Positions 17,989 to 27,160 of a stretch of 64,000 bases of DNA are shown in pieces; positions within the stretch are counted from its first letter, which is position 1; each line of letters begins with the position of its first letter. The DNA comes from Streptomyces rugosispiralis. Its GTDB lineage: Bacteria; Actinomycetota; Actinomycetes; Streptomycetales; Streptomycetaceae. Under the pieces are notes generated by a model. The model was given only the letters and a program-made list of their open reading frames with translations, made no database searches and was not told the origin of the DNA. The position numbers were made by a program, and so were the translations under genes. The stretch covers positions 1 to 64,000 of the forward strand of contig NZ_JANIAA010000014.1 of NCBI RefSeq assembly GCF_024505145.1, in the 5' to 3' direction.

Positions 17989-19460
17989 ACCACAACACAT
18001 CTACGCCGGGCTCGGGGGATCCCGGCCGGCTCCACGGCCACGAGCCGGAATCCAGGGAGCCAGGGGAGTCCAGGGAGACCACGGGGCCCAAGGGGCCGGT
18101 AGAGGCGACGGAGGCCGCGGAGACGACAGAGCCCGCGGAAGCTGCGGAGCCCGTGGAAGCTGCGGAGCCCGTGGAAGCTGCGGCGGACGCGGAGTCCACG
18201 GCGGACGGGGAGGCCACGGCGGACGCGGAGTCGGCCGGGTCCGTGGGGTCCCGGGAGGCCCGTGAGTCCGCCGGGTCCGCGGAGAACCGTGAGCCCGCGG
18301 AGCCCGCGGGCGCCGAGGAGCGCACCGGGTCCGCCGAGGAGCGCACCGGGTCGGCCGAGGCCACGGAGGGCGGGAAGTCCGCCGGGTCCGAGACCGGGCG
18401 GGTGACACCCCTCCGCATTCAGCTCGACGACGACGAGCCCGGCGGTGAGGACGAGGAGGCGCTGCGGCGGCTGCTGCACCGCGCCGTCGACGAGCTCGAG
18501 CCGTCCCCCGCATCCCTCGACCATCTGCGGCGCGCCGTGCCCGCCCGCCGTGCGCGGCGGCGCCAGGCCCTGGTCGGGGCCGCGGCGGCGCTGGTGCTCG
18601 GCTGTGCGGCCGTACCGGCGCTGGTGCACGTCGCGACCACCAGCGACAGCTCGAGCGACCGCCCGGCCAACGCCGCCAGCAGCCACCGCCCCCCCGAGGC
18701 CAGCGGCGGCCCGCACGGCGAGGGCAGCGGCGGCAAGGACGCCGACGGGCCCGCCGACAAGGTCGAGGAGCACAAGGGCGACAAGGGCAAGGACAAGGAG
18801 AAGGACAAGCCGTCGAAGGGCGAGGAGGGCGGCTCCGGCGGTACGGTCCCCGACCCGACCAACACGCTGAACGCCACCTCCCCCACCTGCAGCCGCGCCC
18901 AGCTCACCAGCGGTGGCGCCGGATCGGTCGGAGCGGCCGACGCCGAGGGGCGGGTCTACGGCTCGTTCCGCGTCGTGAACATCTCGGACCGGGCCTGCAC
19001 GGTCGAGGGCAGCGGCTCGGTGGGCGCGAGCGCCCAGGGCGGCGCGGACGCCTCGCGGATCCTGGTCGTGGACCACACGGCGGGCGACGCGGCGGCGGGG
19101 CTGCCCGACCCCTCCACCCAGCCGGGCACGCTCATCCTCAAGCCCGGCCAGGCGTACGAGGTCAAGTTCGCCTGGATCCCGGCGGCGGGCGGCGGCACCA
19201 GCGGCTGCTCCACCACCGGCACCCCGACCCCCGACCCGTCCACGGACGGGGCCCAGGAGGGACCGCAGGACGACCCCAGCACGGGCGATCCGGGCGGCAC
19301 CCCGGGCGGCGGTGGCGGCGGCGGTGGCGGCGGTGAGCCGCAGGACGCGAGCGTCCTGGTCAGCCATTCGCCGGAGGCGGGCGACCCGGCCGCGGCGAGC
19401 GTGTCGATCGGCGGCGCCTGCGCCGGAACGATCTACCGCACCGGTCTGCTGACGTCCTAG
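17985..19460 (+). CDS. single-pass membrane protein coupled to the ECF sigma factor
   Basis: 491 residues. Cytoplasmic part 1-190 is highly acidic and repetitive (Ala/Glu/Pro repeats such as EPVEAA) and ends in a predicted helix 155-185; transmembrane segment about 194-216 after a basic cluster RRARRRQ; extracellular part 217-491 has a Lys/Glu/Gly-rich stalk, a globular region (about 285-390) and a Gly-rich loop, with a few Cys that may pair. No zinc anti-sigma motif (HxxxCxxC) is present. Position suggests a regulator of the sigma factor; the domain itself I cannot name with certainty. Confidence 0.85.
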   Translation: MNHNTSTPGSGDPGRLHGHEPESREPGESRETTGPKGPVEATEAAETTEPAEAAEPVEAAEPVEAAADAESTADGEATADAESAGSVGSREARESAGSAENREPAEPAGAEERTGSAEERTGSAEATEGGKSAGSETGRVTPLRIQLDDDEPGGEDEEALRRLLHRAVDELEPSPASLDHLRRAVPARRARRRQALVGAAAALVLGCAAVPALVHVATTSDSSSDRPANAASSHRPPEASGGPHGEGSGGKDADGPADKVEEHKGDKGKDKEKDKPSKGEEGGSGGTVPDPTNTLNATSPTCSRAQLTSGGAGSVGAADAEGRVYGSFRVVNISDRACTVEGSGSVGASAQGGADASRILVVDHTAGDAAAGLPDPSTQPGTLILKPGQAYEVKFAWIPAAGGGTSGCSTTGTPTPDPSTDGAQEGPQDDPSTGDPGGTPGGGGGGGGGGEPQDASVLVSHSPEAGDPAAASVSIGGACAGTIYRTGLLTS

Positions 19461-19674
19461 AGCCCGCTCTCCTTCTTCCCGAGCCCGCTGCCCTCCCTCC
19501 AGGGCCCGCCGACGTCTCTCCGGAGCCGTTGAGCGGCGGTCTCCCGGGGCCTCGAGCCCGGGAGGCCCCGGGGCGGTCCGGGCGCGTCCCGGCGGGGTCC
19601 TGGGGCCACGGCACGGGGCTCTGTGGGGCGGCCCCGCCGCCGGGGCCGCGACGCGAAGCCCGTACCGTGGGGGT

Positions 19675-20595
19675 GTGTATCGGTTTCTGCTGACCCCCCG
19701 CTGGTGGGTGATCAACGTGTTCACCCTGCTGGCGATCCCGGTCTGCCTCTTCATGGGCAGTTGGCAGCTCAGCCGCTTCGAGACGCGGGTCAACACGCAT
19801 AACGAGCAGCGGGACGAGGCGTCCGCCGCGCGGAAGGCCGCGGCCCGGCCGCTGGGCGATCTGCTGCCGGTCACCGCGAAGACCTCCGGGGAGCGGGCCA
19901 CCGCCACCGGTCGATACGACACCGCACATCAACTCCTCGTGCCCGACCGGCGGCTGGACGACCGCGACGGCTTCTATGTGCTGACTCTGCTGCGTGTGGA
20001 CGAGGGCAAGGACGGGCCCAAGGGCGGGAGCAAGGACGGGGCCAAGGGCGGGAGCAAGGACGGCGCCAAGGCGCTGCCCGTCGTCCGCGGCTGGCTCCCC
20101 GGCGACGCCGACGATCCGGCGGCCACCGCCAAGGTGCCCGCACCCCCCTCCGGCGAGGTGACCGTCACCGGTGCGCTGCAGGCGTCCGAGCACCAGGGCG
20201 GCGACGGGGTGAGCGCGAGCGGTGGCCTCCCCCGCGGTCAGCTCGGCATGATCAGCGCCGCCTCCCTGGTCAACCTGGTGCCGTACCAGGTGTATGACGC
20301 CTGGGTCACCTCCACCGAGGCTCCCGGGGCCCTGAAGCCGGTGCCCCCCACGGCGGCGGAGGGCACCGGGCTCGACATCAAGGCGTTCCAGAACCTGGGC
20401 TACACCGGTGAGTGGTTCGTCTTCGCCGGTTTCGTGGTCTTCATGTGGTTCCGGCTGTTCCGCCGCGAGGCCGAGACGGCCCGCGATCTGGCCCTCGGCA
20501 TCACGCCGCCCGAGCCGACGGCTCCGACGGCGCCGGGTGCGGACCCGACCCCAGATGACGCCGAGCGAACTCGATCTCCAAGCGCAACTGCTTGA
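19675..20595 (+). CDS. SURF1-family cytochrome oxidase biogenesis protein
   Basis: 306 residues. Two membrane helices frame an extracytoplasmic domain: PRWWVINVFTLLAIPVCLF (about 8-26) and WFVFAGFVVFMWFRLF near 245-260, the SURF1 layout. Helps assemble heme a3 into cytochrome c oxidase. A lysine-rich repeat, DGPKGGSKDGAKGG, is inserted in the loop (about 107-122) and is not typical of the family. GTG start at 19675. The last 95 bp overlap the 3' end of the convergent S9 peptidase gene. Confidence 0.9.
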   Translation: MYRFLLTPRWWVINVFTLLAIPVCLFMGSWQLSRFETRVNTHNEQRDEASAARKAAARPLGDLLPVTAKTSGERATATGRYDTAHQLLVPDRRLDDRDGFYVLTLLRVDEGKDGPKGGSKDGAKGGSKDGAKALPVVRGWLPGDADDPAATAKVPAPPSGEVTVTGALQASEHQGGDGVSASGGLPRGQLGMISAASLVNLVPYQVYDAWVTSTEAPGALKPVPPTAAEGTGLDIKAFQNLGYTGEWFVFAGFVVFMWFRLFRREAETARDLALGITPPEPTAPTAPGADPTPDDAERTRSPSATA

Positions 20596-22357
20596 TCCGC
20601 TCCTCGACGACCAGCGAGCCGTGCCCCGCGTCATAGCGGTAGACCTCATGCGGGGCGCCGCGCCGCTCGAGCCGCTCCACATAGTTGTCGATCTGCCGTA
20701 TGGGGCAGCGCGGGTCGTTCACCCCCGCCGAGATGTAGACCGGCGCCCGCACCTGATCCACATAGGTCAGCGGGGACGATGCCTCGAACCGCTCCGGCAC
20801 CTCCTCCGGGGTGCCGCCCAGCAGGGTGCGGTCCATCGCCTTCAGGGCCTCCATCTCGTCGTGGTAGGCCGTCACATAGTCCGCGACCGGGACCGCGGCC
20901 AGCCCCAGCGCCCATGAATCCGGCTGGGTGCCGATCCCCAGCAGGGTCAGATAGCCGCCCCAGGAACCACCGGCCAGCACCAGCCGCTCGGGGTCGGCGA
21001 GCCCGGAGGCCACCGCCCACTCCCGCACGGCCGCGATGTCCTCCAGCTCGATCAGCCCGACCCGGTGCTTGAGCGCGTCCGTCCACGCCCGCCCGTAGCC
21101 GGTCGAGCCGCGGTAGTTGACCCGCACCACGGCGAAGCCATGGTCCACCCAGGCGGCGGGGCCCGCCGCGAAAGCGTCACTGTCGTGCCAGGTCGGCCCG
21201 CCGTGGATGTCGAAGACCGTCGGGAAGGGGCCCTCGCCCGCGGGCTTCTGCACCAGCGCGTGCACCCGCCCGCCGGGGCCGTCCACCCAGACGTCGGTGA
21301 CCGGTACCGACTCCGGGGCGGTGAACCCGGGCGGGTCCAGCACCGTCCGCCCGCTCGTCGACCGCACCTGGGGCGGCTTCTCGGCCGACGACCACAGGAA
21401 CTCCACCGTGCCGTCCGGCCGCGCGGTGGCGCCCGAGATCGTGCCCGCCGGGGTCTCCAGGCGGGTCAGCTCGCCGGCGGCGAGGTCGTACCGCCACAGC
21501 TCGCTGCGGGCCTGATGGCTGTGCTCGACCAGCAGCGCCGATCCGTCCGGGAACCAGTCCGCCCCCACGTCACCGGGCAGGTCGATCGCCAGCGCCGTCT
21601 CCACACCGGTCGTCGGATCCCACACCATGGGCTCCCACCGGCCGCGCCGCTGGTGCCCGACCAGCAGCCGGGTGTCCCCCTCGACGGGCGCGAAGCCCAT
21701 CACGGACAGGCCCAGCTCCTCGGTGCCGCCCTTGGTGTCGTCCAGCTCCGCGACGGCCGTCCCGTCCGGCCGCAGGATCCGGATCGCCGAGTGCATCGCG
21801 TCGCCGTGCTCGGTGTGCTCGATCGCGATCAGCGCCCCGTCATGGGAGAGATCCCCCACTCCGGCGGACTCGCGGTGCCGGTAGATCTCCTCGGACTCGC
21901 CGCCCGGCCGCACCACATGGATGGTCGAGCCGTCCTCGTCGGTGGACCGCCCGACGACCGCCGTGCCGTCGCGGCCCAGCGCGAGCCCCGCGGGGTAGGA
22001 AGGCTCCAGACCCGGGGTCGCGGGCTCGTCGGCCGGGCGCCCGTCACCCTCGTCACTCTCACCGCCGCTGAACGGCTGGCGCAGCCACACCCCGAACTCA
22101 TCGCCGTCGGTGTCCGAGAACCACCAGATCCACCGGCCGTCCGGCGACAGCACCCCGTCGGTCGTCCCGTTCGGCCGGTCGGTGACCTGCCGCTGGGCAC
22201 CGGTGGCCCGGTCCCATGCGTACAGCTCGTACGTACCCGTGGCGTTCGAGACGAACAGCGAGTGGTCCGGGGCCTCTTCCGCCCAGTCGGGCAGCCCCAC
22301 TCGCGGCGCCCGGAAGCGCTTTTCCCAGTCCGGCATGGACTCCGTGCTCTCAGTCAT
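20501..22357 (-). CDS. S9 family prolyl oligopeptidase/acylaminoacyl peptidase
   Basis: 618 residues from ATG 22357. N-terminal beta-propeller (about 30-340) and C-terminal alpha/beta hydrolase with catalytic Ser465 (GGSWGGYL), Asp548 (GVNDPRCP) and His579 (DAGHGS). Oxyanion segment FDIHGGPTWH is present. No signal peptide, so it likely degrades peptides in the cytoplasm. The 3' end overlaps the convergent SURF1 gene by 95 bp, both in coding sense. Confidence 0.93.
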   Translation of the reverse strand: MTESTESMPDWEKRFRAPRVGLPDWAEEAPDHSLFVSNATGTYELYAWDRATGAQRQVTDRPNGTTDGVLSPDGRWIWWFSDTDGDEFGVWLRQPFSGGESDEGDGRPADEPATPGLEPSYPAGLALGRDGTAVVGRSTDEDGSTIHVVRPGGESEEIYRHRESAGVGDLSHDGALIAIEHTEHGDAMHSAIRILRPDGTAVAELDDTKGGTEELGLSVMGFAPVEGDTRLLVGHQRRGRWEPMVWDPTTGVETALAIDLPGDVGADWFPDGSALLVEHSHQARSELWRYDLAAGELTRLETPAGTISGATARPDGTVEFLWSSAEKPPQVRSTSGRTVLDPPGFTAPESVPVTDVWVDGPGGRVHALVQKPAGEGPFPTVFDIHGGPTWHDSDAFAAGPAAWVDHGFAVVRVNYRGSTGYGRAWTDALKHRVGLIELEDIAAVREWAVASGLADPERLVLAGGSWGGYLTLLGIGTQPDSWALGLAAVPVADYVTAYHDEMEALKAMDRTLLGGTPEEVPERFEASSPLTYVDQVRAPVYISAGVNDPRCPIRQIDNYVERLERRGAPHEVYRYDAGHGSLVVEERIKQLRLEIEFARRHLGSGPHPAPSEPSARAA

Positions 22358-22464
22358 GCCCACCATTCTGCGCCGCACCCCGACATGCGCGCTGGCGTCG
22401 CCCCGCGCCTGTGGATAACGTTCCCGGCGGGATGGACGGCAGGCCGCACACCGAGGGGGAGCTG

Positions 22465-22839
22465 ATGGCCGACATAGGCGCGACGGTTGAGACGTACTGG
22501 GCAACGGCCCAGGCCAGGGACTGGCGGGCGTTCGGTGCCACCCTCGCCGACGACGTCCGCTACGAACTGCCGCAGACCCGCGAGCGGGTGCTCGGCCGGG
22601 ACGGCGTGGTCCGCTTCAACGCGGAGCACGTGGGCGAGTGGAGCCTGGAGGTCGAGCGCGTCATCACCGACGGCGATCAGGCGGTCTCCTGGGTGAGTTT
22701 CAGCGTGGACGAGGAGGAGACGCAGGCGATCAGCTTCTTCACCGCCTCGGCGGACGGCCGGATCCAGACCATCACCGACTTCTGGCCGACGTCGTACGAG
22801 CCCCCGCGTGAGCGCGAGCACTTGGTCGAGCGCTTCTGA
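22465..22839 (+). CDS. SnoaL/NTF2-like protein
   Basis: 124 residues with the pattern of a cone-shaped NTF2-like fold: helix VETYWATAQARDWRAFG near the start, then strands with DVRYELPQTRE and an aromatic end ITDFWPTSYEPP. Such proteins are small isomerases or unknown-ligand binding proteins; substrate cannot be told. ATG 22465 has GAGGGGGAG before it; an upstream ATG at 22432 would add 11 residues. Divergent from the S9 peptidase gene. Confidence 0.85.
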   Translation: MADIGATVETYWATAQARDWRAFGATLADDVRYELPQTRERVLGRDGVVRFNAEHVGEWSLEVERVITDGDQAVSWVSFSVDEEETQAISFFTASADGRIQTITDFWPTSYEPPREREHLVERF

Positions 22840-22981
22840 ATACCCTCCCGATATCCGAACATCCGATATCCGATGCCCTCCCGCCCCTCCGGCGCCTCGC
22901 TCCGGCGGCGCCCTGCCCCCTCCGTCCCCCGCCCCTGCGTCCCCGTCCCTCCCGTTCACCCCGTCCCCTCCCCGGGCCCGG

Positions 22982-24259
22982 CTACTTCAGCAGCACCGGC
23001 AGCTCCTCCACGCCGTAGACGATGGAGAGCTTCCGGAACGATAGCTTCTCCGCCGGTACCGCGAGCCGCATCTCCGGGAACCGCCGTATGAGCGCGGGGT
23101 AGGCGGCCCGGAGTTCCATCTTGGCCAGCTCGGCGCCGATGCAGCGGTGGATGCCGTACCCGAAGGCCAGGTGAGAGGGGGCCTGCCGGTGCGGATCGAC
23201 CCGCTCCATGTCCGGGCCCAGCTTCTCGTCCCGATTGGCCCCGCTCAGTGAGCACAGCACCAGATCACCGGCGGATATCCGGGTGCCCGCGATCTCCATG
23301 TCCTCGCGGGCGAACCGCGGGAAGGCCACCTGCACCACCGTGAGATAGCGCAGCAGCTCCTCCACGAACGGGTCCACGACATCGTCCTGGTCACGTATCG
23401 CGGCGAACTGCTCAGGGGCCTGGAGCAGCACCAGCGTGCCGAGCGCCAGCATGCTCGCGGTCGTCTCCAGACCGCCGGTCAGCACCCCGTCGGCGAGCCC
23501 GGCCAGCTCCTGGTCGTCGAGCTCGTCGCCGTGCTCCTTCACCAGCATGCCGAGCAGCCCGTCGCCGGGCGTCTCACGCTGCTTGCGCACGATCCCGTGC
23601 AGATAGGAGAGGGAGTCCGACATCGCGCCGAAGGAGGCGTTCGCCCCGCCGAAGAGGTCGAACCGCGCCGTGCTGTGGCGCTGGAAGTCATCGCGGTCCT
23701 CGTACGGCACACCGAGCAGCTCGCAGATGACCAGCGCGGGAATGGGAAGCGCGAACGCCTCCACGAGATCCACCGGACCCTCGGCCGCGGCCATCTCGTC
23801 GAGGCGCTCCTCCACGATGGCGTGGATGCGCGGGGTGAGCCTGCTGAGCCGCCGCATGGTGAATTCGGGCGTCAGCAGGCGTCGCAGTCTCGTATGTGTC
23901 GGTGGATCGCTGAAACCGAGACCTCCCGGATTCTGCTGCGGGGCGACGCCGATGTTCCGTTCCGCGAGGTTGGTGAAATCGGAGCTGAAGCCCTTCGCCT
24001 TTCCGAGGACCGCCTTGGTCTCGTCATATCCGGTGACAAGCCAGGCATTGATCCCGAAAGGCAGCCATATCTTACTGATGGGTTCCTTTGCCCTGGTTCG
24101 TGACAGATCGGGAATGGGGTCGAGGCCGTCGCGCCTCAGCGGTGCCAGTGTGGCGTCCGGGAGGAACGACATCTTGGACAAGTCGAAGCCGTTCTTCTGA
24201 ATTCTCGAAAAGTACTTGCGACCCAACCAGGCGACGATGTTTGAGCGGAGATTCGACAT
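22982..24259 (-). CDS. cytochrome P450
   Basis: 425 residues. Heme ligand Cys373 in FGYGIHRCIGAELAKMELR, I-helix GGLETTAS (262-269) with the oxygen-activating Thr pair, ExxR motif E301-R304. Soluble bacterial type. N-terminus begins MSNLRSNIVAWLGRKYFSRI, with a Phe/Lys-rich stretch, and codons there are less GC-biased than in neighbours. The frame is open further upstream but that part is compositionally odd, and the ATG at 24259 matches family length. No ferredoxin or biosynthetic cluster is adjacent, so the substrate is unknown. Confidence 0.93.
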   Translation of the reverse strand: MSNLRSNIVAWLGRKYFSRIQKNGFDLSKMSFLPDATLAPLRRDGLDPIPDLSRTRAKEPISKIWLPFGINAWLVTGYDETKAVLGKAKGFSSDFTNLAERNIGVAPQQNPGGLGFSDPPTHTRLRRLLTPEFTMRRLSRLTPRIHAIVEERLDEMAAAEGPVDLVEAFALPIPALVICELLGVPYEDRDDFQRHSTARFDLFGGANASFGAMSDSLSYLHGIVRKQRETPGDGLLGMLVKEHGDELDDQELAGLADGVLTGGLETTASMLALGTLVLLQAPEQFAAIRDQDDVVDPFVEELLRYLTVVQVAFPRFAREDMEIAGTRISAGDLVLCSLSGANRDEKLGPDMERVDPHRQAPSHLAFGYGIHRCIGAELAKMELRAAYPALIRRFPEMRLAVPAEKLSFRKLSIVYGVEELPVLLK

Positions 24260-24596
24260 GGCGCAATACTGCCCTGCCACGCCCGGACGGCCATGCTCCG
24301 GTGCCGGACGCGCTCCGGTGTGATGCGCCACAACAGCGTGTGCGCCCTCCCCGAGCGGGCACTCCGGAGGGCACTCTGGAGGGCACATCGGAGGGCACAT
24401 CGGTGGGCGCGGGCGGTGAGCGGGGCGGTGGGCACTCCGGGGTGCGCCGGTGGTCATCAACGCGCCGATGGGCGCCAAGGTGGCGCGGGCCGCAAAATCG
24501 GAGGAAGGTGTACATATCGGGCGTGAAGCCCGAGCGATGACGGCTGCCTGCGGGACGTCTGTGACGCCCCCGGGGACATGAGTGAGGTGAGCGGCC

Positions 24597-25418
24597 TTGC
24601 GGGAGAGGTTCCGTGCTGTCCAGGGCGCGCCCTGCTGGGTGAGTCTCATGGCAGCGGATCTGGACCGCGCGCATCACTTCTACGGAGAGCTCTTCGGCTG
24701 GGGCTTCCGCCCCACCCGGCAGGGCCACGGCCGTTACACCATCGCGTACACCGAGGGCGGCGTACCGACCGTCGGCATCGGCGCCTCGTCCCCGTCGGCG
24801 GGGGTGAGCCTGCCGGTCACCTGGACCACGTACTTCGCGGCGGACAGCGCGGACGAGGTGGCCTCGCGCGTCCAGGAGCGCGGCGGCACGGTCGCGGTCG
24901 GGCCGCTGGAGTTCGGCAGCGGCCGGGTGGCCTGGGCGGCCGACCCGGACGGGGCCAACTTCGGCATCTGGGAGGGCGACCTGACCTCCGCGTGGTGGGG
25001 CGAGCGCAGACCGGGCGCGCCCGTATGGCTGGAACTGCGCACCCGTGACGCCTTCGAGGCGGCGCTTTTCTACGGGCAGGCCTTCGGCTGGGACACCCAG
25101 GGGCGGGAGCGCTGCGACGTCCGCTTCGAGCACGACCGGGTGGTCCTCCACATCGACGGTAAGGCGGTCGCGGGGCTGCGCGGCGGCGCCATCGAGGCCG
25201 CCCCGGACCCGAACGTCCGGCCCCGCTGGCGGGTCTACTTCTGTGTGAAGGACGTCGACGAGGTCGCCGAACGCGCCGCGGAGCTCGGCGGCGGCGTCAT
25301 CTCCCTGCCGGTCGACACCCCCTATGGGCGCATCGCGGCGCTGCGCGACCCGGAGGGCGGGATCTTCAGCGTGGCGGCCGTGCGGAAAGGGCCGGCGGAC
25401 GAGGATCGGCGGTTGTAG
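24597..25418 (+). CDS. tandem VOC (glyoxalase/bleomycin-resistance fold) protein
   Basis: 273 residues made of two VOC repeats. Each starts with an aromatic motif for the beta-alpha-beta unit, HHFYGELFGW (about 28-37) and ALFYGQAFGWD (about 157-167), and ends with a DP(D/E)G motif, DPDGANFGIWEG and DPEGGIFSVA. Such duplicated proteins bind metals or small hydrophobic ligands; two acidic ends may be metal ligands. Start at 24597 (TTG codon) places the first strand correctly; GTG/ATG alternatives lie 12 or more codons further in. Confidence 0.85.
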   Translation: MRERFRAVQGAPCWVSLMAADLDRAHHFYGELFGWGFRPTRQGHGRYTIAYTEGGVPTVGIGASSPSAGVSLPVTWTTYFAADSADEVASRVQERGGTVAVGPLEFGSGRVAWAADPDGANFGIWEGDLTSAWWGERRPGAPVWLELRTRDAFEAALFYGQAFGWDTQGRERCDVRFEHDRVVLHIDGKAVAGLRGGAIEAAPDPNVRPRWRVYFCVKDVDEVAERAAELGGGVISLPVDTPYGRIAALRDPEGGIFSVAAVRKGPADEDRRL

Positions 25419-25583
25419 CCAGGAGGATGGGCAGGGGAATGGGGCAGCGGGACAGGGGGAGCGGGGGCCCTCGACGGCTGTGGGCGGCGGCGCCTACGAT
25501 CGGAAGTACGGCATCGCGTGTCGGTCACCGGCCGGGTGAGGCATGGAGGTGCCCGTGAGATTGCCTTACGGAGGCATTCCACA

Positions 25584-25970
25584 GTGTCTGTCGAGTTGAA
25601 TCACACGATCGTCCATTCTCTGGACAACCACGAATCCGCGGAATTCCTGGCGAATATCCTCGGCCTCGAGGTGGGAGAGGAATGGGGCCCGTTCGTCCCG
25701 GTGGAGACCAGTAATGGTGTCACCCTGGACTTCGCCACCATTCCCGGCGAATCGATCGTCATGCAGCATTACGCGTTCCTCATCTCGGACGAGGAGTTCG
25801 ACGCGGCCTTCGGGCGGATCCGGGAGCAGGGGGTCACGTACTACGCCGATCCCCATCTGAAGCAGCCGGGCGAGATCAACCACCATTACGGCGGGCGCGG
25901 GCTGTACTTCATGGACCCGGCCGGTCATGGCATGGAGATCATCACTCGCCCGTACGGCAACGAGGAGTAG
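25584..25970 (+). CDS. single-domain VOC family protein
   Basis: 128 residues, start GTG 25584 with GGAGG 10 nt upstream. Metal ligand candidates: His in VELNHTIVHS (residue 7), His in MQHYAFL (about 55-60) and Glu in MDPAGHGMEIITRP near the end, the common H-H-E set of this fold. It resembles glyoxalase/dioxygenase-like proteins of unknown substrate. An earlier in-frame start at 25518 precedes the Shine-Dalgarno and is unlikely. Confidence 0.88.
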   Translation: MSVELNHTIVHSLDNHESAEFLANILGLEVGEEWGPFVPVETSNGVTLDFATIPGESIVMQHYAFLISDEEFDAAFGRIREQGVTYYADPHLKQPGEINHHYGGRGLYFMDPAGHGMEIITRPYGNEE

Positions 25971-26037
25971 TCCGGGCACCGAGGAGTAGTCCGGCACCGC
26001 GGGTGGACCGGGGCGGCGTACGCCCCGGTCCACCCGC

Positions 26038-26457
26038 TCAGCTTTCCGCTGCCTGCTCGCGGTCCCGGCGCTCCCGCCACGCCCGTACGGCCTCGTCGAT
26101 GTCGAACGGCGCGAGATTGAGCGGCGGGCCGGGCGGGGGCCGCCGGATCGCCTCACGGATCTTGTCATTGACCTCCGCAAGGATCTCCCGCACCGTCCGC
26201 TCCGACGGCGCCTTCTCCACGGCGGCGAGCGCGTCCTCCGCCTCTTTGCGCAGGACGAGTGTCGGTGGCAGAAACGACAGATTCTCGCGGGCCATCTTCT
26301 CCTTGACCCACCACAGATCGTCGTAGGGCTTGTCGAGATTGGGGAGGGGTTTTCCCTTTCCTCGGAGGTCGGCGAACGCGCCGCGTTCATCCGCCTCGCG
26401 GATCTGCCGGTCGGCCCACGTTTCGAAACTGATACCCGGTGGCTTTCGCTCGGTCAC
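26038..26457 (-). CDS. DUF1992 (DnaJ-homologue C28-like) protein
   Basis: 139 residues with the conserved DUF1992 core: a helix with WADRQIREADERGAFADL (about 14-31), then GKGKPLPNLDKPYDD and WWVKEKMARENLSFLP. This short domain is found alone in bacteria and fused to DnaJ-like proteins in animals (DNAJC28). Role unknown. The gene is monocistronic on the minus strand; the preceding TerD gene (26561) is in the same direction after about 100 bp of repeats containing GGGAACGGGAGGTC. Confidence 0.9.
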   Translation of the reverse strand: MTERKPPGISFETWADRQIREADERGAFADLRGKGKPLPNLDKPYDDLWWVKEKMARENLSFLPPTLVLRKEAEDALAAVEKAPSERTVREILAEVNDKIREAIRRPPPGPPLNLAPFDIDEAVRAWRERRDREQAAES

Positions 26458-26560
26458 CCTCAGATTCTCCCTCGGGCGGCACGAAACGCGCCACAGGCCG
26501 TATGGGAACGGGAGGTCAGGGCGTTGGGAACGGGAGGTCGGGCCGTATGGGAACGGGAGG

Positions 26561-27160
26561 TCAGAGGTGGGAGGCGAGGACCGGCAGCAGATCCTGGAAC
26601 GTCCGCCCGGTGGCGGGCGCGCCGATCGCCGACATCTGCCAGGTCCCGCCCGCTCCGCCCGTCCCGCTCTCGCGGTGCACCTTGGCCATGACCTGGGCCG
26701 TGTACGGGCCGCCGCCGCTCAGGGTGTAGCGGGCCAGCTCCTGGCCGTTGGTTTCGTCGACCAGACGGCAGAACGCGTTCTCGACCTCGGCGAAGGTCTG
26801 TCCGGAGAAGGAGTTCACCGTGAACAGGATCTGATCGACATGGACCGGAACGCGCTGCAGATCGATCAGGATCGATTCGTCGTCGCCGCCCTGACCGGCA
26901 CCGCCGACGAGATTGTCGCCGGTGTGCCGTACGGAACCGTCGTCACTCGTCAGATGCTGGAAGAACACGACGTCCACGGCTTCCCGTCCGGCGAAGAGCA
27001 CGGCCGAGGCGTCCAGGTCGATCTCCTTGGCGGTCAGCCGGGCGAGGAACCCCTTCCGCGGCGCGGCCTTCCAGCCCAGGCCCATGCGCACCGCGGTGAG
27101 CTCACCCCCGTCGGACTTGCTCAGGCTGATCCGCTGGCCCTTGGCCAGGTTTACCGTCAT
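26561..27160 (-). CDS. TerD-family protein
   Basis: 199 residues. Starts MTVNLAKGQRISLSK, typical of TerD, and keeps the calcium-binding acidic patches DLDASAVLF (about 50) and GGDDESILIDLQ (about 92-103). TerD proteins are cytoplasmic Ca2+-binding factors in tellurite/stress resistance and differentiation. ATG overlaps the stop of the upstream membrane protein gene (ATGA), so both are coupled. The C-terminal half is slightly shorter and less conserved than in the second TerD copy at 28098. Confidence 0.93.
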   Translation of the reverse strand: MTVNLAKGQRISLSKSDGGELTAVRMGLGWKAAPRKGFLARLTAKEIDLDASAVLFAGREAVDVVFFQHLTSDDGSVRHTGDNLVGGAGQGGDDESILIDLQRVPVHVDQILFTVNSFSGQTFAEVENAFCRLVDETNGQELARYTLSGGGPYTAQVMAKVHRESGTGGAGGTWQMSAIGAPATGRTFQDLLPVLASHL

